A stretch of 64,000 nt of DNA. It comes from Planktothrix sp. PCC 11201 (lineage in GTDB: Bacteria; Cyanobacteriota; Cyanobacteriia; Cyanobacteriales; Microcoleaceae). Position numbers and translations under genes: made by a program. This document shows, in pieces, positions 54,622 through 63,468 of the stretch. Under the pieces are notes generated by a model that saw nothing but the letters and a program-made list of their open reading frames with translations, was not told the origin of the DNA and searched no databases. Positions within the stretch are counted from its first letter, which is position 1. Every line of letters starts with the position of its first letter. Location of the stretch: positions 713,660 to 777,659 of the forward strand of contig NZ_LT797688.1 of the NCBI RefSeq assembly GCF_900009135.1, written 5' to 3'.

Positions 54622-55467
54622 ATGAACAGTCAATGGCAAAATTTTCTAAAAAATATCGGAGAATGGCAAGGGTCTTTCGCTCAATTATCACCCCAAGGAG
54701 AATTGATCACTGATATTCCCAGTCATCTCACCCTAGAAAGTTTCAATGACAATCAAACGGCACGACTGACCCTAAAACGATTTTATCCTAATTCTGATCC
54801 CACTGCTCCACCGGAAGTTAAAGAATTAGTCCGAGAATATCAATCTCTGGGACGAGATCTTTTATTTTTTGAGAATGGTGCCTTTTCTCAAGGAACAATT
54901 CAACTGTCTCCCGTTTCACAATCTGGTGCAGAATTTGGATTTATTTATGAAAATCAACGGTTACGTTTAGTAGAACTATTCAACACCGATGGTCAGTTAG
55001 AAAGTTTAACATTAATTCGAGAAAAACGTCGGGGAACTGATATCGTTAAATATCCTCCCTTTACCATTGAGGCGTTATTAGGAGAATGGCGAGGAGAAGC
55101 AATGACCATTTATCCTGATTTACGTTCTCCTGAATCTTATTCAACTCGAATGCAGTTACAATTAGATAATGATCATCAACTTCAGCAAAATCTAACTTTT
55201 GGAGTTCAGGAAACTAAAATATCCTCAAAAGCAAGAATTGATGGGTCTATTCTTTATTTTGATCAAGGAAAAAACCCCGTTAAAGTAATATTATTACCCG
55301 ATGGGGCTTCCGCGACAATTCCTGAGAAAGTAGAGTTAGGGAAACCCTGCTTTTTTGAGGCGGGTTGGTTAATTAGACCGAATCTTAGACAGCGCTTAAT
55401 TCGTCAATATAATGGCAAAGGAGAATGGGTGAGTTTAACCTTAGTTACTGAACAAAAACAATCCTAG
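54622..55467 (+). CDS. DUF3598 family protein
   Basis: A 281-residue beta-rich protein of the DUF3598 family, found in cyanobacteria and plastid-bearing organisms. It consists of two calycin-like halves: W..FLKNIGEWQGSF at the start, and ALLGEWRGEAMTIYPDLRSPE (about 155-175, partly quoted). Tryptophan-based GEW motifs occur in both halves. It probably binds a hydrophobic ligand such as a pigment or lipid. The start is well placed after the divergent SAM hydrolase. Confidence 0.85.
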   Translation: MNSQWQNFLKNIGEWQGSFAQLSPQGELITDIPSHLTLESFNDNQTARLTLKRFYPNSDPTAPPEVKELVREYQSLGRDLLFFENGAFSQGTIQLSPVSQSGAEFGFIYENQRLRLVELFNTDGQLESLTLIREKRRGTDIVKYPPFTIEALLGEWRGEAMTIYPDLRSPESYSTRMQLQLDNDHQLQQNLTFGVQETKISSKARIDGSILYFDQGKNPVKVILLPDGASATIPEKVELGKPCFFEAGWLIRPNLRQRLIRQYNGKGEWVSLTLVTEQKQS

Positions 55468-55520
55468 GAGTGAGTTTTTCCCACCCTAAACCCGATTAAA
55501 TTATCGGGTTTAAAGTTAGA

Positions 55521-55539
55521 GGGCGAGAAGACCTCGCCC
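55521..55539. terminator. Hairpin between convergent DUF3598 and rtcB
   Basis: A 7-bp stem, GGGCGAG (55521-55527) with CTCGCCC (55533-55539), and loop AAGAC. It is followed by CCTACGG like other palindromic repeats here. Weak T-run. Confidence 0.55.
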
Positions 55540-55550
55540 CTACGGAATTT

Positions 55551-56732
55551 TTAGCCTTTGACACAGAGAATTTGTTTCAAAGTTGCCACAACTTCAACTA
55601 AATCTGATTGTTGTTTCATGACTTCATCAATGGATTTATAAGCACCCGGAATTTCATCAATAATTCCTGTATCTTTCCGACATTCAACTCCTTTAGTTTG
55701 TTGAACTAAATCATCTAAAGTAAAGGTTTTTTTGGCTTTAGTTCGAGACATTAAGCGCCCCGCTCCATGGGAACAGCTACAGTAACTATCATGATTTCCC
55801 TTGCCTTTCACAATAAAGGATTTTGCCCCCATTGAACCAGGAATAATCCCATAATCCTGTTCTGCTGCGCGGACAGCACCTTTACGAGTTACATAAACTT
55901 CCTCGCCAAAATGCAGTTCTTTTTCAGAATAATTATGATGACAATTAACTTCTAATAAGGCTTGAGTTGGTTTACCACCCGCCACGGCTGTTTCCACAAT
56001 TCGTTTAAACCGTGCCATCATAATATCTCGGTTAAATCGAGCGTAATGTTGCGCCCATTGTAAATCATTCCAATAGGCTGCAAATTCAGAAGTTCCTGAT
56101 ACAAAATAAGCTAAATCTGGATCGGGAAGTTTAAGTTCTGCTAATTTTGCTAGGTTTTTTGCGGTGTCAATATGATTCTGGGCTAACATATTTCCAATAT
56201 GTCGAGAACCGGAATGTAACATTAACCAAACGTTGTTTTCTTCATCTAAACACAGTTCAATAAAATGATTACCACCTCCTAAAGATCCCATTTGTTTAAT
56301 CGCTTTTGATTCTAAGTTTTGAACTTTAGAATGCAGGTCTTTAAATTCTCGCCATCCTTGCCAATTGGTGACAGCTTTTTCAATATGTTTATTTTGATCA
56401 AACCCCACCGGAATTGTTGCTTCAATTTCCTGGCGAATTTTTTTGAGTTTCCCCTCCACTTGTTCAGCAATAAAAGGTAATTTGATCGCACACATTCCGC
56501 AACCAATATCGACCCCCACAGCCGCCGGAATAATGGCTTCTTTTGTGGCAATTACAGAACCGACTAATGCCCCTTTTCCTAAGTGAACATCGGGCATTAA
56601 AGCAACGTGCTTGAAGACAAAGGGCAAAGAAGCGACGTTTTTCGCCATTTGGGTTTCTGCTGAACCTAAATCGTGATTCGCCCAAGATAGGACGGGTTTA
56701 GGGGTAGAAAGATTTAACGTTTCGTAAGGCAT
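55551..56732 (-). CDS. rtcB: RtcB family RNA ligase
   Basis: A 393-residue RtcB-type RNA ligase or ligase-like protein. The metal site is in GVDIGCGM (Asp75 and Cys78), followed by GGGNHFIEL (152-160), HSGSRHIG (173-180), EVNCHHN and SHGAGRLMSR with guanylylated His322. The family joins 2',3'-cyclic phosphate or 3'-phosphate RNA ends to 5'-OH ends. It belongs to the shorter, divergent cyanobacterial branch, so canonical activity is inferred. The archease partner is not seen. Confidence 0.9.
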   Translation of the reverse strand: MPYETLNLSTPKPVLSWANHDLGSAETQMAKNVASLPFVFKHVALMPDVHLGKGALVGSVIATKEAIIPAAVGVDIGCGMCAIKLPFIAEQVEGKLKKIRQEIEATIPVGFDQNKHIEKAVTNWQGWREFKDLHSKVQNLESKAIKQMGSLGGGNHFIELCLDEENNVWLMLHSGSRHIGNMLAQNHIDTAKNLAKLAELKLPDPDLAYFVSGTSEFAAYWNDLQWAQHYARFNRDIMMARFKRIVETAVAGGKPTQALLEVNCHHNYSEKELHFGEEVYVTRKGAVRAAEQDYGIIPGSMGAKSFIVKGKGNHDSYCSCSHGAGRLMSRTKAKKTFTLDDLVQQTKGVECRKDTGIIDEIPGAYKSIDEVMKQQSDLVEVVATLKQILCVKG

Positions 56733-56880
56733 AAGAATTTTATGGGGTATCTAAATATCAATCTATGTCAAGCATATTACATTTATACTACACTGTCAAG
56801 AGGAGTGCGGATTTATACTAGGGTTAAGCTGGGTGAACTAGAAACGAGGTTTCTAGTTTGACTTACAAGATGAATCAGAT

Positions 56881-56944
56881 TGTAGGGGCGGGTTCTGTAA
56901 TAATTTTTGTTTCCCACTAATAACTTTTATAAACCCGCCCCCTA
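56881..56944. repeat. Palindromic TAGGGGCGGGTT repeat
   Basis: Left arm TAGGGGCGGGTT (56883-56894) and right arm AACCCGCCCCCTA (56932-56944) are complementary with one extra base. It is of the same kind as 22083-22137 and lies in a 261-bp gap between divergent rtcB and the GNAT gene. Confidence 0.6.
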
Positions 56945-56993
56945 GGAGTCATAATATATTTAATCCCAAAATTAAGTTAAACTAAAATCTCCT

Positions 56994-57638
56994 ATGTATT
57001 CAACTAACCCTGAAATTGAATTTAAGCAGATTCAGAATATTGATCATCCTGATTTTGAGACTGCGATCGCACTTTATGAAGAAACATTTCTATCTCCAGA
57101 ACGAATTCCAACGCCTTGGATACGGGAAGCAATTTTAACTCAAAAAACTCAACTCTGGTTGGGTTATTTTCAACAAGAATTTGCCTTGATATCAATTTTA
57201 TATCCCCTGCCTGGTTCTAACTTTATCTTATTAGCTTATTTAGCAACAATCCCCCATTTAAGAAATATTAAAATCGGTTCTCAATTTTTGAATTATCTGA
57301 TAGATTTAGTTAAAAAAGAGTCGAAAACCTTAGTCTTAGAAGTTGAACATCCTGATTTTGGAGATCATCGAGAATTAAAGCAGCGTAGAATTGCCTTTTA
57401 TAAACGGTTGGGTGCAAAAGAATTACAAGATATTATTTATATTTTACCTGCTTTAGATGGAACTCAAACTACAGAAATGATCTTGATGATTATTGATGAT
57501 AATAATTCGGAAAAGATCCAAAAAACTGTTGTTCAACAGTTAGTTAGAGAGTTATATATAGAAATATATCATCTTGATTCTGATGAACCTATTTTTAACT
57601 GGATTGAGGATATTCAGGACGATATTGCTTTGATTTGA
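56994..57638 (+). CDS. GNAT-like N-acetyltransferase
   Basis: A 214-residue protein. A GNAT core spans about 15-150: the acetyl-CoA-binding motif appears in LRNIKIGSQFLNYL, followed by LVLEVEHPDFGDHRE and FYKRLGAKEL, the usual last strand-helix pattern. The C-terminal 60 residues are acidic and low complexity. The substrate is unknown. It is a single gene with a short leader. Confidence 0.75.
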   Translation: MYSTNPEIEFKQIQNIDHPDFETAIALYEETFLSPERIPTPWIREAILTQKTQLWLGYFQQEFALISILYPLPGSNFILLAYLATIPHLRNIKIGSQFLNYLIDLVKKESKTLVLEVEHPDFGDHRELKQRRIAFYKRLGAKELQDIIYILPALDGTQTTEMILMIIDDNNSEKIQKTVVQQLVRELYIEIYHLDSDEPIFNWIEDIQDDIALI

Positions 57639-57711
57639 AGCAACCACAAAGATACGAATAAAGCCGGAGTCAGGGGATTTGGGTATACCTGATGCCAAAT
57701 TCTACTAAAAT

Positions 57712-59037
57712 TTAACGATTCATTTGACGAGTAGCAAGATCAATTTTTTTAACAAAATAATCCTCTCGATATTTTAACTGTTGTGCTAATCCTAATCCTT
57801 GTTGGAAGGCGGCGATCGCAGATTGATAGGCTTTTTGTGATAAATAAATATCTCCTATTTGATCATAAGCATTCATCATTCCATAATAATTATAAGCCTG
57901 TTGATTGACTAAAACTTGGGCTTGGTAAATGTCTAAAGCGGTTTTAATTTGATTTTGAGACCGATAGAGTTTACCCAGTCTCCCTAATGCTTCACTAGCA
58001 TTATCAAACTGTTGAATTGAAGTAGCAATACTGTAGGCCTCTTGATAAGTTAATCCCGCTTGTTCAAATTGTTCTAATTTTTCATAATTCCAACCAATAC
58101 CTAACTTAATTTCTGGAATTGGCAATAAATTTTGCTGATTTGCATAATATCCAGCCAGTCTTTCTTTAACAGAAATAGCCTTTAAATATTCTCCTGTTTG
58201 TTCATAAATAAAAGCCAACTGTTGTAGCGATCGCACTTCACTGGGTGGGGGTGTGGGGTTGGGATTTTCCGGTGTAGCTGGTTGGGTTGGCGGCGGTAGT
58301 ACATCCCCTTTAATGGCGCGGATTTCCTGTTGTAATTCTAGCAATTTTTCATAGGTTTGGGCGGCGTTGGGATAGTCTAACCACATCATATAAATTTGAG
58401 CAATTTCATTAAAATATTGTTCTTGGGCTAAACTATCTTGACTTTGATTTGCCGTTTCTAATAATTGTTGATATAGGCTTAAAGCTGAATTTTTAGCCCT
58501 AATATTCTTAAATGCTAATCCCAAGGATTCCCATAATTGAAGATCATTAATCTTTTCCTTGTTAAGTTTTTGTGAAATTTGATCAAGACGTTCTGTGATA
58601 AATTTTATATATAATCTTTGACTATTATTCCAAGCAATTAACCCGACTCGATTTAAAGCTGCAATTTCTTGAGACAATCCAAAATAACGACGAATTCTCA
58701 ACTCTCGGTTCCATAATTCAAACGCACCTGGAATATTTCCCGCCACTAATAATCCTGTAGCTTCCGCATTGAGTTTAACTAATTCAGGTTCTAATATTTG
58801 CTGTTGACTTTGACCTAAAACTTGACCGTCAGGGGGAGGAGAAGGGAGTAAAGGATCGGATTCTTTACTGAATAATGGGTTAGGAGAAAAATCATCTAAT
58901 AAAGGTTTTTCTGGTTCGGGTTGTTTTGGCTTTTGGGCGATCGCAACTCTAGTATTTCCTAAACTAGACAAGATTACAATAACAGCTATTAAAATAATAT
59001 TTACTGTCTGCATAGTCAGTTTTTTTAGGTTGATCAT
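57712..59037 (-). CDS. Exported TPR protein
   Basis: A 441-residue protein from the ATG at 59037 (MINLKKLTMQTV). A hydrophobic signal helix with ILIAVIVILSSLG and a cleavage region near AIAQKP points to export. The rest has at least five TPR-like helical units (YFNEIAQIYMMWLDYPN, AISVKERLAGYYANQQ, ALGRLGKLYRSQNQ, YDQIGDIYLSQKAYQ). It also has a Pro-rich loop (PPPTQPATPENPN). It is a scaffold without enzyme motifs. It follows the HTH gene by 38 bp in the same direction and probably shares its transcript. Confidence 0.8.
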   Translation of the reverse strand: MINLKKLTMQTVNIILIAVIVILSSLGNTRVAIAQKPKQPEPEKPLLDDFSPNPLFSKESDPLLPSPPPDGQVLGQSQQQILEPELVKLNAEATGLLVAGNIPGAFELWNRELRIRRYFGLSQEIAALNRVGLIAWNNSQRLYIKFITERLDQISQKLNKEKINDLQLWESLGLAFKNIRAKNSALSLYQQLLETANQSQDSLAQEQYFNEIAQIYMMWLDYPNAAQTYEKLLELQQEIRAIKGDVLPPPTQPATPENPNPTPPPSEVRSLQQLAFIYEQTGEYLKAISVKERLAGYYANQQNLLPIPEIKLGIGWNYEKLEQFEQAGLTYQEAYSIATSIQQFDNASEALGRLGKLYRSQNQIKTALDIYQAQVLVNQQAYNYYGMMNAYDQIGDIYLSQKAYQSAIAAFQQGLGLAQQLKYREDYFVKKIDLATRQMNR

Positions 59038-59075
59038 AAAATTAATAGCGCAGAATTTAAAATAGAATCTATTTA

Positions 59076-59510
59076 TTATTCTATAACTATTTTCAACTGT
59101 TTGTAAACAGTCCAATCAGTTATTTTAGGATTTCGTCCTACAAATTGACCATAAGTTCTTTCTTTTTGCCAAGTTTCTTCCCGATAATTTAAGGGAGGAG
59201 AATCAGGAGGATTTGGCTTTTGATAATTTTTCCATTTACGCTCAATAGCGGCTTTAAAATCGTCTTTTTTTACTTTTTCTCCAAGGGCTTCTGAAAGTTT
59301 TTGCCAAAATTTATTACCAGCATCTCCACGAAAATAGTCTAAGGAGTAGCCTGAATCATTAGCTATTTGTTGATAAGTTTTATCCTGCCAAGAACCACGA
59401 AAAATGATCGTTTCTACATCACTCACATAACGCTGAAATTTATCATAAAAACTTTTATTTGCGACTTCTAAAGCTTCATCTTCACTTAAGTTACTGAATT
59501 GAGATTCCAT
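59076..59510 (-). CDS. Stand-alone vMAP-type N-terminal HTH protein
   Basis: A 144-residue protein from the ATG at 59510 (a GTG four codons earlier is possible). Residues about 10-100 match the N-terminal helix-turn-helix seen in cyanobacterial vWA-MoxR-associated (vMAP) proteins: SEDEALEVANKSFYDK, IIFRGSWQDKTYQQIANDSG, LDYFRGDAGNKFW and KLSEALGEKVKKDDF. In that family this part precedes an NB-ARC ATPase. Here it is followed by only about 40 residues (YGQFVGRNPKITDWTVYK), where FVGRN resembles the very start of such an ATPase. So it is either a naturally short adaptor or a truncated gene. No C-terminal ATPase remains downstream. Confidence 0.72.
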   Translation of the reverse strand: MESQFSNLSEDEALEVANKSFYDKFQRYVSDVETIIFRGSWQDKTYQQIANDSGYSLDYFRGDAGNKFWQKLSEALGEKVKKDDFKAAIERKWKNYQKPNPPDSPPLNYREETWQKERTYGQFVGRNPKITDWTVYKQLKIVIE

Positions 59511-59792
59511 AAGATTAAACACTCCTACCTGACTTAACCTGACTTGACCTGACTTCTCATTATATCAGATGTTCAAAGCCCTGACTTGAACCGTATCGAC
59601 TGTTTTAACAAGCTAAGAGAGCATAGGGTTATTGGTTTATGGGTTCAGTTTTAGTTCACTTTGTTGCACGAACAGGATTGATCTCAAACTGAGTAATTTA
59701 ACCCTAATAAATCAAGCATTCTGGAAATATACGAGTAAGCACAGTTGGCCGACGAGCTTCTCATCCCACTTAAGATTGAGAGGTAATCTGTG

Positions 59793-59966
59793 ATGAAACG
59801 TCTTTCTTTGACTAAAATCTTACTCCTTGTGAGTTTAATGCTTCATGGTGTTAACTTAATCGGTAAAATTTTGCCTTATAATCAACCTGCTTTTGCTTCT
59901 CCAGATCCTTTTGAAGTTAAGGTTAATCATAATTGTCCAGATGGTAATACAGGAGGAACAAAGTAG
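59793..59966 (+). CDS. Small secreted peptide
   Basis: 57 codons with a good ribosome site (GAGAGG at 59778-59783, 9 bases before the ATG). A Lys/Arg start followed by a hydrophobic stretch (LLLVSLMLHGVNLIG) and an AFA-S cleavage site near residue 35 is a clear signal peptide. The predicted mature part is about 22 residues with one Cys and one Pro-rich end (SPDPFEVKVNHNCPDGNTGG). It is too short for a known domain. It is convergent with the kinase gene, with a hairpin between them. Coding status is inferred from these features. Confidence 0.5.
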   Translation: MKRLSLTKILLLVSLMLHGVNLIGKILPYNQPAFASPDPFEVKVNHNCPDGNTGGTK

Positions 59967-59979
59967 TTTGTAATTCTAA

Positions 59980-60009
59980 CTAGATTTGCCTAGATTATAG
60001 GCAATCTAG
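59980..60009. terminator. Imperfect hairpin between peptide and kinase genes
   Basis: CTAGATTTGCCTA (59980-59992) and TAGGCAATCTAG (59998-60009) pair with one bulged base. It lies between two convergent genes. There is no strong T-run. Confidence 0.55.
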
Positions 60010-60027
60010 CTTAGTTTTATAAAATCA

Positions 60028-61584
60028 TTATTGTTTAACTTTCTGCTTTGCTAATTCTTGCCATTCTTTGATTTCTGGCTGATCATCTGGAGCAGAATAA
60101 GTTAAACATTTTTGCCATTTTTCCTGTGCTGATTCTTGTTCAGCTTCTAATACTTGTGCCATTAAACAGTAAGGTGGTGCTAGATTTAAGTTTAAGTTAA
60201 TTGCCTGTTTTAGAGATTGTTTCGCAGCCGATAATTGTCCTGATTTTAATTGTGACCAGCCTAAATTTTTGTAGAGATTATGTTTGGTTTTAATCTCAGA
60301 ATTAGGATTAATTTTTAAACTGGTCTCAATTAAAGTAATAGCTTGATTGTAATTACCTGTTAAAATTTCTAAACGAGCTAAATTATTGTAAGATTTGTCT
60401 AAATTCCCTATATCAATAGCTTTTTTATATTCATTTTTGGCTGAACCTAATTGTTCTTGATTGTCATAAATTAATCCTAAGTTATGATGAGCCGAAACAG
60501 ATTTATTATTGAAAAATAAGGCTAAACGATATTGCCATAAAGCACTATTATAATTGGATTGGTTAAATGCTTGTAAACCACTCTCATTAAGTTGTCTAGA
60601 AATTTGAGGTGATAATAAAGATAAAATTAGAGAGGTTACAACTAAAAAGGTAGCTATAGGAATTGTATTTAATAAAAATTTTTGTTTTTGAATTAAAAAG
60701 AAATAATGCCAATAATTTTGGTGTTTTATTAGCTCTAAAATTTGATTAATATTTTCGTTTTTTTCTTGTTCTATCGCGTCTAAGTATTGTAAAATAATTG
60801 ATGTATTCTGAGGACGTTTACCCGGATATTCTTCGATCATATAGTTAATTAATTTTGCTAAAGATTGAAATTCATCTTTAAGTGTGTTTTTGGCAAAATC
60901 TTCAGGATTATTTCCTGTTAATAAACTCACAAAAGTGCGCCCTAATGCAAAAAAATCTGATTGAGGAAAACATAAACCTGTAAATTCTTGTTCTGGTGGT
61001 GTATATAGGGGAGATACAATTTTTGTACCAGATTCATTTTTACCCATCTTAATTAAATAAGTTGTTGTCATTTGTCTAACAGCACCAAAGTCAATTAAAA
61101 CTAAAGTTCCATCAGACTTTAAGATAATATTTTCTGGTTTAATATCTCGGTGTATCAGTTTCTCTTGATGAATTATAGCAATAGTTTTTGTTAATTGCTT
61201 TAACCAATTTAGAGCTATTATTATATTAGGGATTTTTTGATTTTTTTCTAACCACTGTTGTAAATTTTCTCCAGTAACTTTTTCCATTACTAAACAATGT
61301 AATGGTGTTAAATAACCTTCTGGGGTAATGGTAAAGTAATCATAACCTTTAGGGATACCAGGATGAGCTAATTTTTGTAATACTTTTGCTTCTTGTTTAA
61401 ACAGAGAAATGATTTTATTTTGATCTTTTTCTGGATAATATTGAAATTTATGCTGCTGGAGTATTTTTAATACTTTATGTTCTTGATCTTGGAGATCATA
61501 GACTTCCCACACTTCTCCAAATCCTCCTGTTCCTAAAAGACAGATCACTTGATATCTATGATTAATTATTTGTCCTATTTCCAT
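60028..61584 (-). CDS. Ser/Thr protein kinase with TM helix and TPR tail
   Basis: A 518-residue eukaryotic-type kinase. Kinase domain about 10-270: glycine loop LGTGGFGEVWE, HRDIKPEN (145-152), DFGAVR (165-170), YTPPEQ (194-199). A transmembrane helix at about 305-327 separates it from four or more TPR units (about 332-500; YNSALWQYRLALFFN, YKKAIDIGNLDKSYNNLARLE). The kinase side is cytoplasmic and the TPR tail is therefore probably periplasmic. Its start overlaps the 3' end of the NTPase gene by 23 bp (61562-61584), so the two are translationally coupled. Targets are unknown. Confidence 0.93.
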   Translation of the reverse strand: MEIGQIINHRYQVICLLGTGGFGEVWEVYDLQDQEHKVLKILQQHKFQYYPEKDQNKIISLFKQEAKVLQKLAHPGIPKGYDYFTITPEGYLTPLHCLVMEKVTGENLQQWLEKNQKIPNIIIALNWLKQLTKTIAIIHQEKLIHRDIKPENIILKSDGTLVLIDFGAVRQMTTTYLIKMGKNESGTKIVSPLYTPPEQEFTGLCFPQSDFFALGRTFVSLLTGNNPEDFAKNTLKDEFQSLAKLINYMIEEYPGKRPQNTSIILQYLDAIEQEKNENINQILELIKHQNYWHYFFLIQKQKFLLNTIPIATFLVVTSLILSLLSPQISRQLNESGLQAFNQSNYNSALWQYRLALFFNNKSVSAHHNLGLIYDNQEQLGSAKNEYKKAIDIGNLDKSYNNLARLEILTGNYNQAITLIETSLKINPNSEIKTKHNLYKNLGWSQLKSGQLSAAKQSLKQAINLNLNLAPPYCLMAQVLEAEQESAQEKWQKCLTYSAPDDQPEIKEWQELAKQKVKQ

Positions 61585-63325
61585 GATTAATCACACCTGA
61601 TAAATAACTAATATTGATTTGGAAATATCCTAAACCAGAACTTGAATCCAGTTTGAATAATAAATCTTGTAATTGAGTATATAAATCTTCAGAACAGTTT
61701 AAATTAATAAGTTTGTCTATAATTTTGTTCGATAGTTTAGGATTAATTAAGTTGTTATTAGGATTAGGATAAACTAAAGGATGAGTCCTCAATAATCCTA
61801 TATTTTGCCAATTTTTGGTTTTGATCACTGCTATAATATTAGCGCAAAACTTTTCTACAAATAAATTACTAACATATTTCTTAATAAATGGAGGTAGGCT
61901 ATAAGTTATTTCTGTATTATTAGCATCTTGAATTAAGAGCGATCGCCGTTTGAGTGATTTCATCGTATCAAGAATATCTGTCCCTGATAAATAGTGATCA
62001 AAAACTTGTTTTAACTGTTCTTGGGACAAATTTTCAGTAACAATAGCCAGGAAATAAATAATATCTATTTCCTGTGATGATAGTTTGGTAAATGCCTGGA
62101 TAATATAGTTACTAATAACATCACTTACTAGGAGTGAACTTTGTTTAAAATATTGTAAAATATTCCCATTAAATTCTTGTTTAATATCCTGTGCTACTAG
62201 GTTAAGAACTCCAGGGTGATAACTATAACGTCTGATTAAATTAGTTAAAACTTGAGTATCTTTACCCAATCCTTGATGTTCAAAAATCTGGAGAGCAGAG
62301 GCTGGATCTAATCCCTTTAAATCCCACAAATAAACTGGGATTTGTTGAGATAATAACATTTCAAATTGTATCGGTTTTTCTTGACTTATAAATAACCCAC
62401 AACTTTGATGAGATGTTTTAGCTATTTGGCTTAATAACTCTCCATACTCTTGATATTCCTGGCGGTAATAACCTGCTAAATTTTCTGATTTTAAAAGTTC
62501 TTCCCAATTATCTAATATAAGTAAACAACGATGGTTACGAAAATAATCAATAATTGGTTTTATATCTTCAGTAAAATTTGTAGATTGTTCGGTTAAATCA
62601 TGCCAAAATAAAGAAAAAGGCTTAGGATTAGATAAAGTTTTATAAATAATACACTCAAACTGATCTGTGATTTGCTCTAAAAGATTTACGATGAAAGTTG
62701 TTTTACCAATTCCAGCCATTCCCGATAGTAGAATAACTTTTGTTTGTTTATTACTCAGCCATTCCAATAACTGATTTAACTCAGTTTTTCGCCCATAGAA
62801 TATAGACTGATGGGGAAGTTCATCTAAATTAGATTTTAAGGAAAAATTATCAGATTGTGGAGGTAGCTGCTCAGTCATTTCTTGAATTTCTTGCCAATCC
62901 AAATCCAGAATAGCACAATAAATTTTGAATGCAGTCTCATTCACAGGTTTTCTTATAGATTTTGAAGCAAATCTATTCCAAGTTCCCCAAGAAATATTCT
63001 TTACAAAAAGTTCACCAGATTCAATAAAATTTTTAATATTATCCAGTAAAGTATATTTTGATGATTTAATTATTTCTCTCTTAATTTCTGCTATTTTTGC
63101 TATTTTTTGTGCTTCGGTTTGATTTTTAGCACCTTCACAATAAAAAATCTGTTCAAAATCTTTTAACCACTCACGAGCATTGTTACCCAAATTATGGGCT
63201 GCTTGATATTGTTGAATGTACTTAAAACAAGCTGCTACTAAAGGTCTAGTATCCTTCTGACTAACATTCCATTTTTTAGTTTCAATAGCCTCTCTGATTT
63301 TTTTCTGTCCTTCTTCAGATGCCAT
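61562..63325 (-). CDS. STAND/NB-ARC NTPase with N-terminal vMAP-like domain
   Basis: A 587-residue protein from the ATG at 63325 (MASEEGQKKIREAI; an ATG at 63343 adds six residues). Residues about 1-155 (counted from 63325) are a helical, charged, probably DNA/protein-binding region with a repeated KxxxEIQxx pattern, resembling the vMAP-type N-terminus. The ATPase core starts at FYGRKTELNQLLEW; Walker A is GMAGIGKTT (about 202-210), Walker B LLILDNWEE and sensor GLFISQEKP. The C-terminal half is helical winged-helix-like and contains no TPR or WD repeats. STAND proteins oligomerise after sensing and drive conflict or death responses. It forms an operon with the kinase. Confidence 0.85.
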   Translation of the reverse strand: MASEEGQKKIREAIETKKWNVSQKDTRPLVAACFKYIQQYQAAHNLGNNAREWLKDFEQIFYCEGAKNQTEAQKIAKIAEIKREIIKSSKYTLLDNIKNFIESGELFVKNISWGTWNRFASKSIRKPVNETAFKIYCAILDLDWQEIQEMTEQLPPQSDNFSLKSNLDELPHQSIFYGRKTELNQLLEWLSNKQTKVILLSGMAGIGKTTFIVNLLEQITDQFECIIYKTLSNPKPFSLFWHDLTEQSTNFTEDIKPIIDYFRNHRCLLILDNWEELLKSENLAGYYRQEYQEYGELLSQIAKTSHQSCGLFISQEKPIQFEMLLSQQIPVYLWDLKGLDPASALQIFEHQGLGKDTQVLTNLIRRYSYHPGVLNLVAQDIKQEFNGNILQYFKQSSLLVSDVISNYIIQAFTKLSSQEIDIIYFLAIVTENLSQEQLKQVFDHYLSGTDILDTMKSLKRRSLLIQDANNTEITYSLPPFIKKYVSNLFVEKFCANIIAVIKTKNWQNIGLLRTHPLVYPNPNNNLINPKLSNKIIDKLINLNCSEDLYTQLQDLLFKLDSSSGLGYFQINISYLSGVINHGNRTNN

Positions 63326-63364
63326 CAAGGTTTGACCTGTCATGGTTAGTTTAGGTTAATTGTC

Positions 63365-63405
63365 AAGATCAGTTGAGATCAGTAATTAATTGATCTTAGC
63401 AGATC
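63365..63405. promoter_or_regulatory. GATC-rich dyad upstream of STAND operon
   Basis: Four GATC sites start at 63367, 63377, 63392 and 63402, in two pairs with 10-bp spacing. AAGATCA (63365-63371) and TGATCTT (63391-63397) form an inverted repeat. It lies in the 143-bp gap between the divergent STAND gene and the small plus-strand gene, where both promoters must be. A methylation-sensitive operator is possible. Confidence 0.4.
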
Positions 63406-63468
63406 GTGACATCCAAAGTAGCTTTTGAGATGATGGCAGTGTAGTTAAGCCAAACGAGGAACTGAGTT

